Source: Montifringilla adamsi (Eukaryota; Chordata; Aves; Passeriformes; Passeridae). Taken from it: a DNA stretch of 64,000 bases. The notes under the pieces were generated by a model that worked only from the letters and a program-made list of their open reading frames with translations, had not been told where the DNA came from and ran no database searches. Both the position numbers and the translations under genes were made by a program. The stretch lies in assembly GCA_017590115.1 (NCBI GenBank), contig JAGGNK010006548.1, forward strand, positions 248,001 through 312,000. The letters are read 5' to 3'. Below, in pieces: positions 48,721-61,004 of this stretch (positions are counted from its first letter, which is position 1; each line of letters starts with the position of its first letter).

Positions 48721-50068
48721 AATAATATTTTTTCCCAGTTTTCTTATAAATTTACAGGAAATACAGGAAAAAGATGTAGAGGAAAAAAGAAGACAATAAA
48801 TATTATCACACTGCCCTCCATCCAACAGTTCAGTGGGCTGTCTCCTTTCAGAACATGGGATCTTCTTATGGATTTTGACCTTCCTGATGTTGGAGTGCCA
48901 AGAATAATGACTGGAAATTGTGTAACCACCACATTTTAAATCTAAAGACCATGAAGTTTATCAGCAAGTTCTTAAAAAAGAAAAATTTCCAAAACAGGCA
49001 AATAAATAAATGCTAACCCCAAAACCCAACCATCTTTGAATATCCAGGTTCAGGATGTCTAGCTTTAAATGTCATCAAAGCATAATTTTAATTTTTTTTT
49101 TTTTAACATTGGATTTCCCTGTTACATTCTGATGCAGCAAAACCTCAATGGTCACAGCAAAAACTAAATTGCCAGGTTTACAAGACATAGACACAGAAAA
49201 TTATCACCATCTGCATACCTCCATATTAACAAGGACTGCAGATTTTCAATTATTTGACTCCTGTGTGAAACAGACTTTAATTTTTAGGGAGAAAATATAA
49301 AAACCATAACTGGATAAAATCTCCATTAAAATTGTTGGTGATGGGGTCTGAAGTACTAAATCAGTGTGCAAATGTGCCTAGCAGTAGGAAAGATCAATCT
49401 TTTGCATATATACCTAAGTATAAATAAGAAAGAAAAATGCAGTGCCCTACGAATGTACAGATGGCAGAGTATGCCTTGCACAGAATACACAGCACAATAT
49501 CTCAGAAAAAGGAAAGAGTTTCAATTTTTTACAGTGGATCACAGGCCTGGGAGCTTGCCCTCAGAGATTTAACAAATAAGGGCATAGAAGAAGCCTTGCT
49601 ATAATATTTAACATCAGATTTGAACCAAGCTGAACTAGTGGGGTACCTTTCACTGAGAAGATAATTGATTTTGTCTGGGGAATATATTAGATCTCATTTG
49701 TTTGGACTTCAGTGAAACATTCAATAAAGTATGCATAGGAAATACCAGTGATATTTAGGAAGAAAGGAATGAATATTATAATTGCACGATGGATAAGCTG
49801 CTGGCTACATAGACACCCATTATCTTTTTGAAAGCTGAACTGTATTACTACAGAATATTTATTCATGGTTTTTATCCAAGACTATTCAACACAGGCATTG
49901 ATGGTGCTTTTTATTTATTTATTTTATTTTTTTCTAATAAAATTTGATATAAAGTCAAATTAACAGTATGTGATGAAGTTTAGTGAAAATGTGGTAAATA
50001 GTGCACAGTGTCTTTCTAGTATCATGTGAGTGTAAAGTCTGAATTATATCTCCTTCTAATTTTTTCCC

Positions 50069-50101
50069 AATTAATTAATTAATTAATAACAATTAATTAT
50101 T
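50069..50101. repeat. (AATT)n microsatellite
   Basis: Five to six AATT tetramers with one AATAAC interruption. Confidence 0.88.
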
Positions 50102-51853
50102 TAAGGAAATAATTTTAAAAATTCTAAAATATATCAGTTACAGCCTTTACTGCCTGTGGGTCCTGGGCCATAAAAATATACCTCTGAACAAAGCAGGAAA
50201 GGCAATGAAAGGTTTAGGCAAAAATTACAATGATAACTTGAATATAAATAATATTAAGTGAACATATCTAGACCAAAAATTACAATGTTTCTAGCAATAA
50301 AACAAGGGAGATTCAGGAAGGAGTTGTATGTTTAGGATATCAAAAAGAGAAATATACTCCATTTTAAGAGGTGATTTTTTTGTGAAGGGGATAATATGAG
50401 ATGGCTGTTGGAAAACTGGTTTTGAGGCAATCCTTGCTTCTCATTATTTTTAATGTCTCTGTGTCTTACAATTACAGATTCTAAAATGTGCCTAAAGAGG
50501 CTTATTTTAGAAGACTTTTACTTACTGAATTACACCATGAGAAGTTTTACTGGTAATTAACATGCTCCCGACACTGCCGGAAATTAATTTCCACAGAGGC
50601 ATCCTATGGCTGATGGGATCTCTGCTCATTTGCTGTGTCTGGTCAGCTTTTGGCAAAACTTCAACTTTGGGTACTTTCAGAGCAGGCAGGAAAAAAGGCA
50701 CGTGCTTTTATTTTCTTTTGCGATTAGAAAGGTTTAGAGATCATAGATGAGTTTCACTTTCAATCAAGGCAGATTTACCACCTCTGAAAAATGGTTAAAT
50801 TATTCAGATTCTTGGCTTAAGCAAATGCCAGCTTTAGGCTTGATGCTAATATACGTTTCATTATCTGCTTATTTCCTTACTGCTTGTTTGCAGCTGTAAC
50901 TCAAATTAGTATAGTCAAAATTATTTCAATAACTCTAACAAATTATGGATGTAATTATTACGGCGTGCATCTCAGAATGCAGCTTTATTTACAAAGGACA
51001 CAGCGTTGATTAAAACAGCTTGAATTATGCTAACTGCAACACTGAGCTCTCTTTGCAAAACCATCTGAGGAGCACAGTAATTTGAGTTCAAGGGAGAGGC
51101 AGTATTACAAGAAGGCTAATGATAATTGTGTTTAAGGTCATTGGCAACTAAAGTACTTACTGTACAGGAGCCTTCTGTCACAGACAATTATAGTGAAGGG
51201 CCTTTGAATGGGGTCGAAACACTCTGAGTGTGTTTCTGTGACAGCTTTGTTCTTACAATATTTATTCTGGTTTATCTGTAGAGCAGTATTAAATTTAGAG
51301 TGTCACGAGCCAAGGGGCTCATGCAAAACTAAATTGACAGTATGCAACGATGTGGTAGTTACACCACAGCCTTTCTAATAATGGCACTGCCTTGTTAGAT
51401 CAAAAGCATCCCCAGGACCCAGGAGGCAGCACCAGTGGTCCTGTTCACGTGGATTAGGAAACCACTGTTGACTGCACAAAGCTGTCAGGAATAAAGAAAA
51501 GTCTGCTAGGATAACCTTCTTTTGTATCTGGCCATCAGCCCACAATAGGTATTTTTGAGTGGTGTCCCGTTTTTTGCTTGTTGTGTGTTTATTTTGTTTC
51601 ATTTCACTTTTGATTGTGGGGAAGTGGGTGTGTTACTTTAGCTTCATGTGTTCTAAATACCTCACAGCCTTCAGTTAGTTTAATCTCACCACAAAAGTCG
51701 ATGGTTCTGTGAATATTTCAGATTCTTTCACAAGCTCTGAACTTTGGAGATTGTTGTTTATATTACCTGCTATCAAATAATGACAACAGTGTTTGATGGA
51801 ACCAAGCAGGCTATAAATATACAATTATATTATTTTTTGTCTTTGAAAAGAAA

Positions 51854-51878
51854 TATATTATTATATTATTATATTATT
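51854..51878. repeat. (ATATT)n-like AT repeat
   Basis: Three tandem units of tattatat with an 8-bp period. Confidence 0.8.
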
Positions 51879-54800
51879 GCTTGTCTGCTAAAATCAAACA
51901 TAGAACCAAGAGAGGGTTTTCACAGGAACCTCATTTGATGTGAGGTTCCCTATTCTGTTTTTACAGCAGCCATTTTGCAAACTTCAGTCTTTGCAATTTT
52001 CATGAGAAAAATTAACTCACCTGGGTCCTGTCCTCTATGAGGATTAGTCAGAATTGAAAGGAAAGATTAAAAAAAATAGTCTATCATTTTGAAAACAGCT
52101 TTTTAATTAACATCTGGATGCACAGATTTAAAAGAACCTTACTATTATAATGAAAAAATAAGGAAACTCATAATAATGTTGATTCATCTTCAAACAGGTT
52201 TAGGATTAACTTTGAAAAATTGAGATAGCATTTACAAATGTCTGACCAACTCCATTATTTGTCTGAAAGTCTTTAATGCAACCTGATGTAATTTCAAGTC
52301 TTATGCTTATATCACAATTATGAACCAGACTGTCTTATCAAATAATAATTTCCATTATTTTACCCCTTTAGAGAAGTGAGGAAAATAAGGGCAGATTAGA
52401 CAATGTGTTTCCTTGAGCATGAAGTTCTCAACAGACTGTACACTCAGAAGATATGTGAAGATAGGAAACAAGGAAACTATTTCCATAATGCAATGCAAAA
52501 TTTTTTTAATACATTTGCCCCCTTCAGTCTTCAGCAAGTTTACTGGGGCTTTATTTAAAACAAAACAATCTGGATTAGCAAAATGATACTTTGTATAATG
52601 GATATTTGAAATTGAAAAATATAATTAATAAAAAAAGTAATTTTCCATCCAAGAACCATAGTGACAGGCATTTTGTATTTTCTTTTTTACAGAACCTAAG
52701 ATGAACATGTATTACTTTACATCAAACTTTGACCCACTTAAGCATGGATGTGCAGAATTATTCTACTTATTTAATTTTAAGCAACAACCAAGAAAAGAAA
52801 AATCTAAAGCACATACATTACAGTGTGCATTAGCCACAGACATAAAAAAATCAACCACTCCTACTTTAGCAAATTTATACAGAATGCCAGGCAAAAAGAT
52901 GTGCTTTTTTCCTAGTGTGTATAGGAAAAAAAAGTCAACTGCACTTGCTGTTCCCTGGTGAATGAACATAATTTCCCTGTGTTTAAGCCTGAATACTTTT
53001 TATACTTTTTTTTTGCATTAACACAGACCCATTTACATGGTTTTGAACAGATGTCAGGCTCAAAAATAATACACATGGCCAGGGGTTTATTTTTTCATTA
53101 AGTGATCCATTTCCTTGTCCAGTGGGGGGCGGCGGGGGGAAGCGGGGAAAAGAGGAAAAGAGAAAACAAGGAAAACCCTATCCTTTACTGCTTGGTGATA
53201 AAGGCTGAGCTGGGAGGGTAAAGCCATTCGAGGAGGTCTCGCTGGAGGGTTTTGGGCAGCTGTGGGATGCACACACAGCGACTGGCATTTGGTTTCATCC
53301 TTAATGGTGCCATCTCCTCAGCACTGACTGAGAGGCATTAAATATTCATGAGTTTCTTAAAGGCTTTTGGGAAGAAAGTGCTGGAAAGGAGCATTAACAT
53401 GCTGATCTCTTTTTTTTACTAGCCTGTGTCAACGAAGGCGTATTAAATAATTAAGTCAATCTAAGCCATTTTTTGCACAGAAGGAGGTTGAGATTAGCAG
53501 CCTCTGTGTGCTGGGAGATGCCACCTTTTCCACTGCTGGTGCTTTTAGGCTAAAGAAAACAAACACAGAATGAAGGGGACAGGTTGAGTCTCAATTAAAC
53601 AAGGCACTAAAGCACCATTTGTTCCATTTTGTGAGCCCCTGTGTTAGATTAGGAGCGCCTTTTTATGGCTCCAGATGGAAATGTGACCTCGTAAAAACCT
53701 CCCTGTAGACAATACGTTCTCAGAACTCCACCTATGAAAAGGCTCATGCAAAAATTAATCACCCTGAAATGACTTGGTTTGCTTGTGAAAATACTGATTC
53801 TCAAAGGGCTGTCCTCCCAATTCCTGCCTCCTGACACCTTGTGTGATATTTTCTTTTTCTGTGCTGAGCCTCGGAGAGTTGAGGCAGATGGCTCTCAGAG
53901 TCTGAGCATCAGAGACGCTGAATCTCCAGGAGGGTGCTTCAAATGCCTTGGGGCATTTGAATCAACAGGACGAAGATAATTTTAACTGAGTCAAAAATGG
54001 GCAAAGCATGCGTATCTGTCATGCAAACACATTTTGGGGAGGTCTACTCCTACAGACACACGCACACACACATGAAAAGGTCAGAACTACAGTCTGCAAT
54101 CCATCAGGCACCCATAGGAATTATATTTTATGGTTTGAAATTTTATGTCCTCAATGGAATTGGGCTACAAAATGCAAAAAAATTGCCTTGGAATAATTTT
54201 TGAACCTTATGTCATGTAGACATCTGGCTTAGTTTCCATCTTTAAATAGTATTTAACTGCTTGGACAAATTGGGAATATTTCATGTAGGAGGTTTAGAAA
54301 CCTCTTTCTGTTGTAGTTCATATTTAGAGGTTGATACCACACATCAGAAGGTTCAAGGCTTTGATCTGTAAAAAGGAGAAAAGAAATGTAAAATATCTCT
54401 CTGACATGGCAGGTGATGGTTGGGCTATTAGCTGTTATGGATAGATTCAGGTCTCTAACCCTCATTCCTCATAGCAAATTTGACAGCTCTTACAACAGTC
54501 CTGAGACAGACTGGAGGAAGGGAGAAATATTAGATGGGAATTGGTTTCCTCACAACTCTTCCAAATGGTTCTGTTGCAGAACAGAAAGCATTTGAAGTCT
54601 ATCAACACATTTTTTCCCCTCAAATATATTTTTAATACTTGTTTTATTTATAGCCAACTCGTTAATTTCCACATATTTAACTGAGAACTCAACAAAAAAC
54701 ATCACTTAAAGGGACTGATTCTAACTGGATTTAAACCATAGTGAACAGAGAAAACAAAACAAAAAATAATACTGTATTATGACTTTATTAAATGCAATAT

Positions 54801-55964
54801 TAGCTGTGTAAACCAAAATCCCTGTTTTAAGGATGATCTAAGACAACAAAAGTCAAGTTTGTTATGTGTCTGTCAAATCAATAATTTTGTAACCAGGCCG
54901 CTGGATGGAGAGGTTGCTTCTATGGGTGTTATTTTAGCGTTTTCTAAACATGGGATTATTTCTATACCAGCCACAGGAGCACAGGTGCATATTAATAACA
55001 AGTCCCTTTTACTCAGCTTGTGATTTCTATGCAGCATTGTTACCTTCAGCTTTCTTTTTCATTAATATTTAAGAAGAAAGTCACTTCACTATGATATTCA
55101 CATTTCAGTGAGATCATTCCTGAAATATTTAAAGTGAATAATGCAAGTTTCCAGAAATAGTGATAAATATAGCCTCAGTCGCCTGACCCCATAATACCTG
55201 CAGGTGGGGAAATATACTGGAGGCATTTTAAGATTCACATGCCAGATTGACCCCATTTTTTATATCAAGAAAGAGAGACAAACAAGGACAAAGCCATCAG
55301 AAGGTTGTCTGATGTATTCTGGCCACAGTGAAGGTCTTTGCAATCGTTTTCTGAGAGAGGATTTGCAAAGAAAGAAATTTTCACTGTGACATTGGGGTAG
55401 AATTATAATCCCTCTGTGCTTTAGTTTTGCATCAGAAGTTGGTGATAATAACTACATCATGTTGGGAAATGTGGATTTAGTATTTTTCATAGAACGGGAA
55501 GAAAATAATGAACTTTTTTGAGAGATGATCTGTTCTGGATGATCCTCAAATACATCTTGAAATACAGCTTTTCTTTATTGGAAAACTTAATTTCCTTTTT
55601 TCTTCCCCTAGAGAGAAAGGAAATAAAATAAAAATATATTTTATGCCAGAGGTTTTTTTTGGTACTCCCTTCCCTGCCTTTGTCTCATGGGATTTTTTAC
55701 TGTAGTGTTTGCTTCATATTTTTTTACCTGATCGTGGCTAAATTACAGGCACTAAGGTAAGAAGTGACAGTTTAAGAGATGGGTCATCATCCATCCAAGA
55801 GGGTCTAAACTTATAATGCAGAACTCAATCTGTCTGGAGCTGAAATGAAAGCTGAAAATGGCACCCTGAACTCTGAGCCCCGAAAACTTTCCTGACGGAG
55901 AATATGAACCTCTTCCTCACATTCTTTCTGGTCTGTGTGAGAGAAACACATAGAAAGTGACTGG

Positions 55965-56783
55965 GAAAATTGGACAGAGGACACAGAACTGGGTGGGGAA
56001 GTCACACACTGGAGGAGTGTGTGACATCAGATCCCTCTGATGGAGATGCCATCCAGAGGGATCTGGACAGGCTGGAGAGGTGGGACTATATGAAACTCCT
56101 GAAGTCAACAAAGCAAAGTGCCAGGTCCTAACCCTGGGGTGGAGCAATCCCAGGCACACCCCCAGGTTGGGTGGAGGAGTGATGGGAGCAGGGATTGTGA
56201 GTGGCTGTGAATGAAAAACTCAGTATGAATTGGCAGTGTGCACTAGCTGCCCAGAAAGCCAAATGTGTCCTGAGCTGCATCCTGAGGTGCCTGGCCATCA
56301 GGTTAAGGAGAGGGATTCTCCCCCTCTTCTCCAGTGCTGCCTCCAGCTCTGGGGCTCCCAACATGAAGACATGGAACTGTTGGGGCAGGTCGAGGGGAAG
56401 CCACAAAGATGAAAAGGGGCTGTTGAGCCTGGAGAAGGGAAGGTTCCAGGGGAACACCGTAGCAATATTTCAGTATCTGAAGGGGGCTTAAAGGAAAGCT
56501 GGAGAGGGACACTTCACAAGGAACTGCATTGACAGGACAGGGAGGAATATGTTCAAACACAGTGAGGGGAAATTAAGGTTATATATACACAAGAAATTCT
56601 TGGCTGTGAGGGTGGTGGGGTCCTGGCACAGGTTGTCCAGAGCTGTGGCAGCCTCATCCCTGGTGCAGGTTGGACAGGGCTTGGAGCAACCTGGGGTAGT
56701 GGAAAATGTCCCTTCCCATGGCAGGGGGTTGGAACCTGATGATCTTTGAGGTTCCTTCCAAACCAAACCATTCTAGGGTTCTG
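55965..56783 (+). mobile_element. CR1 LINE fragment, about 820 bp, longest in window
   Basis: It spans the end of ORF2 and the whole 3' UTR. Blocks in order: gaactgggtggggaa, ccatccagagggatctggac, gtgccaggtcctaaccctgg, a LGWSNPRH-coding segment, ttctccccctcttctccagt, gaagacatggaactgttggg, ttgagcctggagaagggaag, tggctgtgagggtggtgggg, tcctggcacaggttgtccag, and a gatgatctttgaggttcctt, accattctagggttctg end. The frame is broken many times. Two hairpins at 56001-56065 are absent from the usual CR1 sequence. Confidence 0.96.
56230..56491 (+). pseudogene. CR1 ORF2 C-terminal remnant
   Basis: One frame reads NWQCALAAQKAKCVLSCILR, CLAIRLRRGILPLFSSA and later GLLSLEKGRFQGNTVAIFQ, YLKGA, matching CR1 ORF2 (QCALAA.KAN.ILGCI, SRLREVILPLYSAL, GLFSLEKRRLRGDLIA.YQYLKG). 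Just upstream, another frame gives LTLGWSNPRH, matching LHLGWSN..H. This is the thumb and C-terminal part of the reverse transcriptase. A short deletion before GLLSLEK removes the LRELG region. It is dead, with several frame changes. Confidence 0.85.
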
Positions 56784-59700
56784 TTGTAAGCAACCTGCTT
56801 TAAAATTATCTTTATGATCAAAAGAACAAATAACACATTTGGGATATTTTGTTTTCCTGGTGGGTAACCAAAAAAGTGTTTGACTGAAACCTGTTTAGTG
56901 CTCAGGGAATCAAGTGGTTAAAGACAAGAAATTCTTGTCCTTACTGCTGTTCTGAGCCTGGATTTTTCTGGTTTCTGGGCTCTGGCTCAGTTTTAGCAGC
57001 TGCAGGTGTGAGACGGTGTGAAGCCTTTAACAAACATGTCTTTTGGTCGTGACTGTATGAAGTATTTTGCACTCAGCAACTTCTTATTTGGCTGAATAAA
57101 TAAAAAATTCTAAACAAACATCCTTTGAAAAGGCAAAAAAGCTGTGTATTTTTGTTTGTGTTTGGACTCAGCACTTACTAAATGCATAAATATGCATCAG
57201 CATGGCTTGTGGTATATGTGATTAGATGCTACATGGGGAGCTTTGTTGTTTTATAGTTACTGCAGCAGCAGCAGTGGAGCAGAGTACATGAAATTTGGAT
57301 AATTGTGGATAGGAAACAAGTAGTATTAGTTACAGATACTGCCTTATCCATAAGTTAATCTAGTTTTTTGTTGTATTGTTTGCAACAAGGACTTCAAGGA
57401 GAGCATGGCTGGAACTCAGTGATATTTTCTGCCTCTCCTCCTGTTTGAACATGCAAGTGTAACCCATTGATACGAAATATGGGGTACTCATTTCATGTAA
57501 TATGAAGCTGACAAACGAACAGATACTTACATAAATCCTTTAAAGGACCAAGGGAAGCTTATTTAATGCTCTCAACTGACATCCTCATTACTGCTGCTCA
57601 ACAACACTAGGCTATTCATGCAATCTGGCTCACATGCCATTGTTTGGAAACCATAAAAACCACAGACAGCCACATGCTGAGATACAATAATTGTCAAGTC
57701 TATAGTGCATATTTTCTAGAATTGTTTAATGCTGGCACAGTGTGTGGTGCCAAAAAATGCATAATCGAACAGGCAATGATCTTCATTGTGGTCATCCCAT
57801 TGGGGTTTGAAAATTGCTCAAATTCAACCCAGTAGCAGAAAATGACAAAGGGGAGACACATTTGGATAGAGGCTATCTAGGAGAAGTGACAAGTATACCA
57901 TTATGTCAGAAGGTTTTTGATCCATCAGTGCAAAAGTTCACCGTCATGTGTGGACAAAATCAGCTGCTAGTAAGCAAGGGTGAACAAAAGTCTTTCAAAT
58001 TTCAAGTTTAAAAGAACAGATGGAGGTCAGCCAAAAATATCAATTATTGTCACAAGTCCCCTGAGGTGCCTTGGCCCAGATTTTGTGGATCATTTCAGTG
58101 ATTAATACCCACCAGCAGCTGGTATTACTGGATGATAGGAACAGATCTATTTGGGTTTTGCAGACAGTTTGGCACCTCTTGTTCATTTGTCTGGGACATA
58201 TTAATGATTAGTCCCAGGACATCTCAGCTCATCCACATCTGGGATAAAGGACAGAGTGACATTCATTGCACTTCTTTTTTAGAACTGTTCTTTTTTGTAA
58301 TATATTACATTAAAAACTGAAAAATAACGCAGTTCACTCTGTCTTTGCTAAATCTAAGACAGAAGATAAAGGCACACAGGGGCATACTGCCCTAAACAGC
58401 AATATTGACCAATGAGCTCCAGAAGGGTTTTAGGCTCTGGAAGATGAGGACCACAAAGTCAACAAAGATGGGAATTTTCCAGCAGCCTGTTTTTATGTTT
58501 GGGCTTTTTTTTTTTTTTTTTTCTCTACCTGAAAAAGCTGACTGGTATAAATAGAGATTCTATTGTTTGACTGGATGCTTTATCTCTACGAGGAAAAATT
58601 TATTCAGTATGGCTGCCAGATATGTAAGAATCTGAGACATATGCCCAACATGTGTGGAAAAGTGCTCCACACATTCACAGTTAGCCTGACACATCTGGGA
58701 AATGTCAGACTTGCAGAACAAATTATCTGTGCGTCATGCATGTCTCGGGTTGACTGAGCAAAACCAGAGGAGACAGGAAGCAAATGTCCTGCAGCTGCAC
58801 ACCACTGGACTCATTGAGTGTCCCAAGAACGAGCACACATTTGTTTCTGGAGGTAAAGGTGGTGCCTGTGAGTCAAGAGATATTTGAAGACACCAGGTGC
58901 AGTCCCGTGACAGGACATACCTGACCAAGGTCCTGACTCAGCACAAATGCAGCTCCATCCAGATCTCCCTGGCTTTCATTCAGGAACTTTGGGTGTCAGG
59001 AACTTCCACTGAAATTTCTGTTGGCACTCAGCCTCCAAAGTTTTGCTGTTTTGAACACTTTTTCTATTACCATAGCATAGCAACCTCAAAGATTTTGTCC
59101 CAGGCTCACTGTGGCAGTGATATCACATATGCATAGGACTGAAAATGGAGAAGCTATTGCTAATATAAACCAGCAGACCAATCAACAAAGGATAGACTCC
59201 TTTCAGTAGATTTATTTTTGTCATTAAAAAAACCCCCTAACTTTCCCTTGAAAAATGTTCCAAAAATTGAAATAATAAGAACTAAATTTAATTTTTCTGG
59301 GTTACTTCTGTAGATGGAAGTAGATTAGAAACTAGAGTGTCTTCACCACTATTTCTCAGTCTTTTAAAGCTAGAAGTTTTCATCTTTCCCATGAATTAAA
59401 AAACTCAACAAATCTGTCTGGTAGCAATACCAAACATTTTTTCCAGTGGAGCAGATGTGGTGTTGTGTTAACCTTTTTCTTGAAATTGTATTATTTTCTT
59501 TCATTTTCTTCCATATGTTTTACTTCATCCCTACTTTCAAAAGAATAAAAAATAAAGGCTATTACAAGTGTTTTACAGAGCATTTTCTGTCTTACGTAGT
59601 CAGTTCACAGGGAGAGGTAGACAACAACAGCTGTGGTTAAATGGTTAAATTCTATCAGAGACACATAACTGAATGCTTGAAAAAGTAGAACTTGCATGCA

Positions 59701-60451
59701 AAACTTCAAAACACAGTAAACCAGTTTCTTAACTGCAGACATGATAGAAAGGGAGGAGGAGTGGATGTGTACTGAAAAAACCAAACATATCCAACAAAAA
59801 CCAATCAAAATAAGAAAGCACAAAAAAAAATTCAACCAAAAGGAGAGAGAACACTCTTGTAATGGTTTGAAGCCTTCCAGATAATTCAGAATATACTGGA
59901 ACACAAATATGTTTTGCCACAGAGGAGAGAAATTAAAATGAAGTGCCTGTTCGCCCGTGTGTAAACCTAAGGTTAATAATTCATACTCCACAGAGTTGCT
60001 CCAGTGAGATGTGATTAATTAATGTTTATAAAATACTTTATAAAAATCCTTGAGTTTCCAGTCTTACTATATATAAATCCATGTGATGGTGTCTGATCTC
60101 ATGAAACTTCTGAAATTTTAGGCTCAAATTGAAATGTTAGTCATCATCCGATTTTGGCATCTTCACCTGTGGTTTCATCAGTTAGGAGGGCACCAGAAAA
60201 ACAGATGTAATTCCAAAAAGCCAAAATTACTCTTGTTAACACTGCAGTCCGAGATCAAGACAAATCTTTATTAAGAGCTTTGATAGGATGTGAACAGTGT
60301 GACAGAATATTGAAGTCATTTGTGTACTACATTATATTCTACATCACTAAGCATCAGAGATTTTACCCAGAACTAGAAGTTGAAATGTTTGTGAGCTTCA
60401 TTTGTGGACCTCCATAGAAAAATATGTGACAGAGCAAGTATTTTTCACTAC

Positions 60452-60499
60452 CTTTTTTTTTTTTTAATTTATTTTTTAAATTTTAAATTTTAAATTTTT
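60452..60499. repeat. T run and (TTTTAAA)n palindromic AT repeat
   Basis: A T run of about 14 passes into three ttttaaa units; each unit is self-complementary. Confidence 0.9.
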
Positions 60500-60981
60500 G
60501 CTGTATGAACCGTAGGATAAAAGAGGTAATTTCAATTGACTGGTAACATGTTAATTTTCTTTTTTTTTTTTGAACAGCTAATGAAATCTCTGGTGTTATT
60601 GTCTTGGAATAAAAGACTCTGAATAAGCTAGATAATAAAAACTATAAGAGGATTTGTCATTTTCTAGATTTTCTAATTAAAACAATTCTTGTGTGGCCCA
60701 GCTCTGCACGACTGCACATGTGTCTATGTCTTTTTTGATTTACCTGCTGCTTTAATAACTTATAAATCAATTTGCCAAATTGCAACCCTATTTGCCAAAA
60801 GAGTGGGTACCTTAGATAGAGAAATTTTAACAAGGTTCATCAAATTAAGCTGGCAGGGAGAAGAGAGAAAGTCTGCCAGTATTCTAGCTGAGGTTTAGCT
60901 ACACTTTAAGCTCCACTTTTCATTGACACCTGACACTGCACACAAGAAACAGCCCAAAAATATCTGTATGCATTGAAATTT

Positions 60982-61004
60982 TTCATTCATTCATTCATTC
61001 ATTT
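60982..61004. repeat. (TTCA)n microsatellite
   Basis: Five TTCA tetramers. Confidence 0.9.

Larger units (their letters stand above)
48721..55964. other. unique AT-rich noncoding stretch
   Basis: No gene, CR1 or LTR recognised over 7.2 kb. It contains small AT microsatellites (50069-50101, 51854-51878) and complex non-repetitive parts at 50830-51310 and 53280-53480. A G-rich purine run lies at 53120-53160. All open frames are under 95 codons and without motifs. Confidence 0.55.

Noticed and set aside
58563..58887. Cys/His-containing frames resembling a zinc-finger scrap
   Set aside because: The Cys and His spacing (CQIC, then MCGK, then CASC) does not fit a C2H2 or treble-clef pattern, and the frames are short.
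60474..60499. Palindromic ttttaaa array as a possible matrix-attachment or origin site
   Set aside because: It is short simple sequence beside a T run; nothing else supports a function.
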